A stretch of 64,000 nucleotides of DNA from Laetiporus sulphureus 93-53 (taxonomy: Eukaryota > Basidiomycota > Agaricomycetes > Polyporales > Laetiporaceae): assembly GCF_001632365.1 (NCBI RefSeq), contig NW_024468514.1:1-64000 (forward strand), read 5' to 3'. Positions 60,082 through 64,000 of this stretch are shown here, in pieces. Every line of letters begins with the position of its first letter. Positions within the stretch are counted from its first letter, which is position 1. The notes below the pieces were generated by a model that was not told where the DNA came from, did not search any database, and saw only the letters and a program-made list of their open reading frames with translations. Position numbers and translations under genes: made by a program.

Positions 60082-61813
60082 CTAGTGATCTATTGAGCAT
60101 AGTACGATAATCAACATAAACGGAGCAGGAAAAATAGAACCGAACTGCCACTTACCATCATTGATGAATTCCAGGAGCCTACGGAACGGGAGAGCGTGAT
60201 CTTCACAACAGGAAGAGATGACCCAGCGAAAATGGTTATTCAGTTTCTCGATGCTCCAATACACAGATGCCCGTGCTGAGACGTGGTGATACAGAAGCTG
60301 TAATGGAAAGGTCGTTGTCTTGGCGTGAAGAATCAGGGGCTCTGTATTCTCGTGGGTTGACTGCCTGACTTGACGAAGATGATCATGATCTTGCGTTTGG
60401 ACATTCAAAATGCGCTCTTTGCCCATACAAGCCCACAGAGGCATTATCGCCGATCCCTCCCAGTCGACGATACTGACCAAATGGCTGAAACCGTCGTACG
60501 AAACCATAATGTTCGAAGGAGATATGTCTTCATCGAACAAAACGAACGGGTTTTCGGGAGGGTCATATTCTTTATGGGGAAGGACCATCGCGAGCTCATC
60601 CATAGCGTCGAGAAGCAGTCAAAAGTAAGTCCTGAATTATACAATATGTTGCATCGGCTCTGTGGATGTCTCCGCATCTCTGTTGACCAATCGAAAGGTG
60701 GAACGCATATCACACCACTCCTCTGGATCGTCTTCTAGGAGATCTAATTCGCCAGCAGTGAACACCTTTAGCCATTCCAAAGATGAAGTCCACGGTCCCC
60801 AGTCATGATGCAAATTGACGGAGAGAGTGCACGACAATACTGTTGGTCTAACCGTGAATCTGCCATCTTCAGTCTTCTTCAGAGCGCCTATGGCATCAAA
60901 TCGTGTTTGCCAGAGTTGAGCCTCAAATTGTGCAACCTGGGAAATAATGGATTCGATCTGTTCAGCGGTCATGGACAATTTTGCCTCTGCAAAGCTACGG
61001 CCGATAACCTGAATAAGACCAGAGATAAGCCATCGAAATGGAACTACTGTATTATCATCTGACCCTGTTTTGTATAGTGTATTGCGCTTTGACTGGAGTC
61101 TGAGGGTCTGTTTGCACCGTCAAGACCTTTGGTACAGGAATAGATGTGTTTAAACGTACCCATTCCAATGTCTCCACCTATAACAATAAAGATTATTAAA
61201 AATATGCACCATGACATTTCAAGATCAAACCTCAGTTCTTATCCTGTGATCAATTATGCTATCCGGTTGAAGGCTGTCCTGTTGAGCACAGCTTCCATTG
61301 ACACGGGCCACCAAGTCAGGTGAATTCCTGAATGTAAGCATGTAAATCTGCGCCGAAATGAGAGCTTATCTCGCAAAAGAAACATCATTCTTACCATGTT
61401 GAAGCCACCTGAGCGCCACAATTGACATATCCATGCAATGGAGGGAATAGACGAACATGGGCGGAACATTAGCAAGTGAAATGAAAATACAAAAGTGTAC
61501 TTTTACCCTGTCCTGTGAGATATATTCCCGTGCAGACATCACCGGCGACGTCACCAGCCACACCTTTGAGCGCATCTAAATCGAGAGATGAACAGATTCT
61601 CTGTGTGATCTCACAGTCCTCGGGTAACATTCCATGTTCAAGGTACTCTTCGCTGAGCTTCAATGCTAATGGGATATGAGACAGGAAATTCATAATCGCC
61701 CATTTGACGGTGGATGATTTCAAGTGCAATTCAAATGGCAGCACCATGACTGGCAGTGGTGTGTTAAGAACATGGTACGAGCACGTCTCCTTGTCTGCCT
61801 GCTTAGTAAGCAA
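60082..61813 (-). CDS. APH-like phosphotransferase family protein
   Basis: Aminoglycoside-phosphotransferase/choline-kinase-like fold; in fungi these families are large and mostly of unknown substrate, and resistance to antibiotics is not implied. Pieces in order: EYLEHGMLPEDCEITQRI, LDLDALKGVAGDVAGDV, the short exon GGFNM, IYMLTFRNSPDLVARVNGSC, RTEVETLEWVRLNTSIPVPK (typical of the family), EQIESIISQVAQFEAQLW, then the catalytic loop FDEDISPSNIMVSYD and the metal-binding IVDWEGSAIMPLWA (DxD-type Asp). All exon joins found are in phase; one uses a GCAG acceptor about 25 bp before another possible one. The end is at 60082. The Brenner-type H-x-D of classical APH is replaced by FDEDISPSN, so activity should not be assumed. 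Confidence 0.7.
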
Positions 61814-61884
61814 AGGTCAGGCTCAGCACACTGGATCTGATTGAATAAGCTTCACGACTAGCGTATGGCAAGAAACTCCTATGT

Positions 61885-62950
61885 TTTTTACATTGATGTA
61901 AATTACATGTAATTTACATGTAATTTACAAGGTATTTTACATTGCCCCAAAATACCCATGTCAAAAATGTCAAAAAAGGGTCATCACGTGCACCTTCGTA
62001 CCGGTGACCGGGCAGGCAAAAGCTGGGCAAAAGCCAAGAGAAAGAACTCGAACAGGAAAAAGCCAAGAGAAAGAATCATGGAAAGCAGGCCAGGTGTCAA
62101 AAATGAAGGGAGAGGCCGGCCACATGCTTGAAACTTCGCTTCGATGATTAAATCTGATGCTTTCATTTTTCATGCAAGTGAGTGGATTGGGTTGGGGAAA
62201 TCCTATGACAGTGCACCTTCCTATGTGCATGATGCATTCCTCGAAGTTCTCAATATATGATGCCAGCATGGATGATGACGCAGTGGAGCAATGATTGGAC
62301 GAGCCATCGACGGATTGTGGCTCTGCTGACAGTCTGCAGATTGAGGAAGATATCGACTTGCAGTCAGCAGAACTGCAGCACATACTATCAAGTACTGCTC
62401 CAATTTCTTGTACAACGGCTACCGATGGTGACCCAGAAACCATCGATGTAGATTCAGAGGGGCAGCGCGACGCTACGGATACAGAGGGTGCGATAGTGTG
62501 GGATTTCGATTGTAGCACGCTCTAACGCTGCATGACTTCATGTATTTTACATTTTTGATGCGGTTCTGGATTTTTTTTATATGTAATTTACATGTCAAAA
62601 GGTCACATTTCATGCAGTATAGATTTCGATTGCAGCATGCTCTAATGCTGCATGACTTTATGTATTTTACATTTTTGACATGGTTCTGGATGTTTTTTTA
62701 CATGTAATTTACATGTCAAAAAGTCATGTTTCCTTCAGCATTTGCATCATGTTACGAACTTTCATGTTTTTTACATTTTTGACACAGTTTTGGATGTTTT
62801 CACATGTAATTTACATGTAAAAAATCAAGCTGGGTGAGGTCACATTTGTTGGGCGCCTATAACATGTGCAGGGACTTTTTGACATTAAAAACATCATGTA
62901 AAATACTTACATGGAGAGCGGACTTTTTGACATCATGTAAAAAACATCGC
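61885..62950. mobile_element. AT-rich repeat block resembling a small DNA transposon
   Basis: Both ends are packed with TTTACATGTAATTTACATG and TTTTTGACAT words. The left part (GTATTTTACATT...ATGTCAAAAATGTCAAAAAA, 61921-61977) is roughly the reverse complement of the right part (TTTTTGACATTAAAAACATCATGTAAAATAC, 62876-62911), giving imperfect inverted ends with many subterminal repeats. An open frame at 62295-62525 (DCGSADSLQIEEDIDLQSAE onward) is acidic and of unknown family. No transposase was recognised. Alternatively it is a simple AT-rich repeat cluster. Confidence 0.45.
62503..62830 (+). repeat. Tandem repeat of about 112 bp, two and a half copies
   Basis: The phrase GATTTCGATTGTAGCACGCTC..CGCTGCATGACTT..TGTATTTTACATTTTTGA..GGTTCTGGA..ATGTAATTTACATGTCAAAA starts near 62505 and 62626, and a shorter third unit runs from about 62755. 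Differences are scattered single bases and indels. Confidence 0.7.
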
Positions 62951-63000
62951 CGGAATTTTATGCCGAATGCTATTCATGACTGATCGTGCTCGTTTTCCTA

Positions 63001-64000
63001 ATGATTCCTGCAACCTACCCAGGGGCTATTTCAGGCTCAGCATTGACGCAGGCATTTATCTCTGATCAGCTTCAGAAGATATCAAATTCCCCTGCTTCGA
63101 CAAACGAGAAGAATCTACTCCAAGCCACCATCTTATATGCACCATCCATGCGTGGCAAGCTTAATATTGCATGGGCAGTAAATGATGTTGAACTGGAACG
63201 ATTGACTGACCTCGCAAAGTACTACTGGACCAACATAATTGTGCCTGGTACGTTGCTTCTACTTTGCATGGTGCAGCTCTGAGTGCGATGTGCGGTAGTT
63301 AGGTCCGCCGGAGGGAGAACACCAGCCCCCAGCAGTCATCCCTTTCATGACCATTTTGAACTGACCATGACACTTGAGTCTGCGAAGTGTCTTAGTACCC
63401 TGAAGGTCAGGGTGCGTTTGCTTGTATCTGGATGCAGGCTGCAGTTTGACCTAGCTCATGCAGGCTCTGGTGTGCAATGGGTACAAATGCGTCATAACCG
63501 GGAAAGTAGATTCGAAGCATGCATCTCAAGTCACGACCTTAACGGGCTTGGACAAGACAGAAGCAGCGCATATTATGCCTTTCAGTCTGAATAACTTCGA
63601 GGAGATGAATGTCCCGATGGTGTGCTACAATGTCTTCTCATGCATTCCAAGAGACTAATGCTCAGTTCAACTGCAATATGGACAGCCTTGCAAACATTCT
63701 CTGGTCATATACTGGACGGTCTCAAGGGAAATGGCATCAACTCTCTGGAGAACGTGCTTACCCTTGAGGCTTGCATGCATCAGATGTTCAGTGAGCTTGT
63801 ACTGGCCCTTGAACCCATAGAGGTGAGTCTCCCTTTCATCGCTTACCAAGTATGTTATGACTGAGTGGCCACAAATAAGGCAAAACCCAACGTTTACTGC
63901 ATTCTCACTTGGGATTACGTGACAGATTCTCGAGAATTTCTACCTGAAGTCATCACTTTAAGTGACCATACCAATTCTGGGAAAGCATTGGTAAGCCTTT
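63001..64000 (+). CDS. HNH endonuclease-like protein, 3' end outside window
   Basis: Member of a basidiomycete-expanded family with an HNH nuclease domain of unknown role. Exon 1 starts with ATG at 63001 and ends at 63247 (ISDQLQKISNS, GKLNIAWAVNDVELERLTDL, AKYYWTNIIVP). The next exon carries a linker (VRSAGGRTPAPSSHPF). The HNH part reads ALVCNGYKCVITGKVDSKHA, then EAAHIMPFSLNNFE, with the Cys/His/Asn pattern, then GINSLENVLTLEACMHQMF and, after an intron, AKPNVYCILTWDY. Between FEEMNVPM and STAIWTALQTF the frame is only kept by an unusually short intron of about 32 nt with an AAG acceptor; a small frameshift is the alternative, in which case the gene is damaged. The window ends inside it. 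Confidence 0.65.

Overview
The window is nuclear DNA of a filamentous fungus, most likely a mushroom-forming basidiomycete (Agaricomycetes; a polypore-like species is plausible but cannot be proven here). The reasons are very dense introns of about 50-65 nt with GT..AG ends, several F-box families, a seven-helix DUF6534-type membrane protein, an APH-like kinase, an HNH protein of a basidiomycete-expanded type, and LTR retrotransposons. Most genes are split, so the models below were built by joining exons by hand from reading frame, splice sites and family conservation.

Layout. 0-0.7 kb: a degenerate repeat. 1-14 kb: an F-box/LRR-like gene (+), a zinc-finger-like F-box gene (-), mitochondrial ribosomal protein uS7m (-), a NIPA-type Mg2+ transporter (+), a second F-box gene (+) and a DUF6534-type membrane protein (-). 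15-18.5 kb: an aminopeptidase P in about 25 exons (-). 19-32.7 kb: a cluster of eight short-chain dehydrogenase/reductase (SDR) copies: four intact genes, one recently damaged copy, one inverted frameshifted copy and two eroded relics. 33-39 kb: a class-3 type aldehyde dehydrogenase (-), 2.5 kb of empty sequence and a secreted S1/P1 nuclease (-). 39.9-46.2 kb: a miniature LTR element with perfect target-site duplication next to a decayed Ty1/copia element with all domains in one frame broken by stops. 46-51 kb: a fragment of a conserved basidiomycete family, COP9 signalosome subunit 5 (-) and, divergent from it, an oxidoreductase-like (OXLD1-like) protein (+). 51.6-55.8 kb: a gene joining a TKL-like protein kinase to a DH-PH RhoGEF (-). 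57.5-62 kb: a kinesin (-) and an APH-like protein (-). 62-64 kb: AT-rich repeats resembling a small DNA transposon, then the start of an HNH endonuclease-like gene cut by the window end.

How the genes relate. Most are independent housekeeping or signalling genes. The one true gene-family event is the SDR expansion, whose copies share intron positions, promoter-proximal sequence and flanks, so it grew by segmental duplication, once in inverted orientation. The aldehyde dehydrogenase beside it could act on aldehydes, but no shared pathway is shown. CSN5 and the OXLD1-like gene probably share a promoter of about 155 bp. The two retroelements sit side by side between the nuclease and the COP9 gene, marking a small transposon-rich island.
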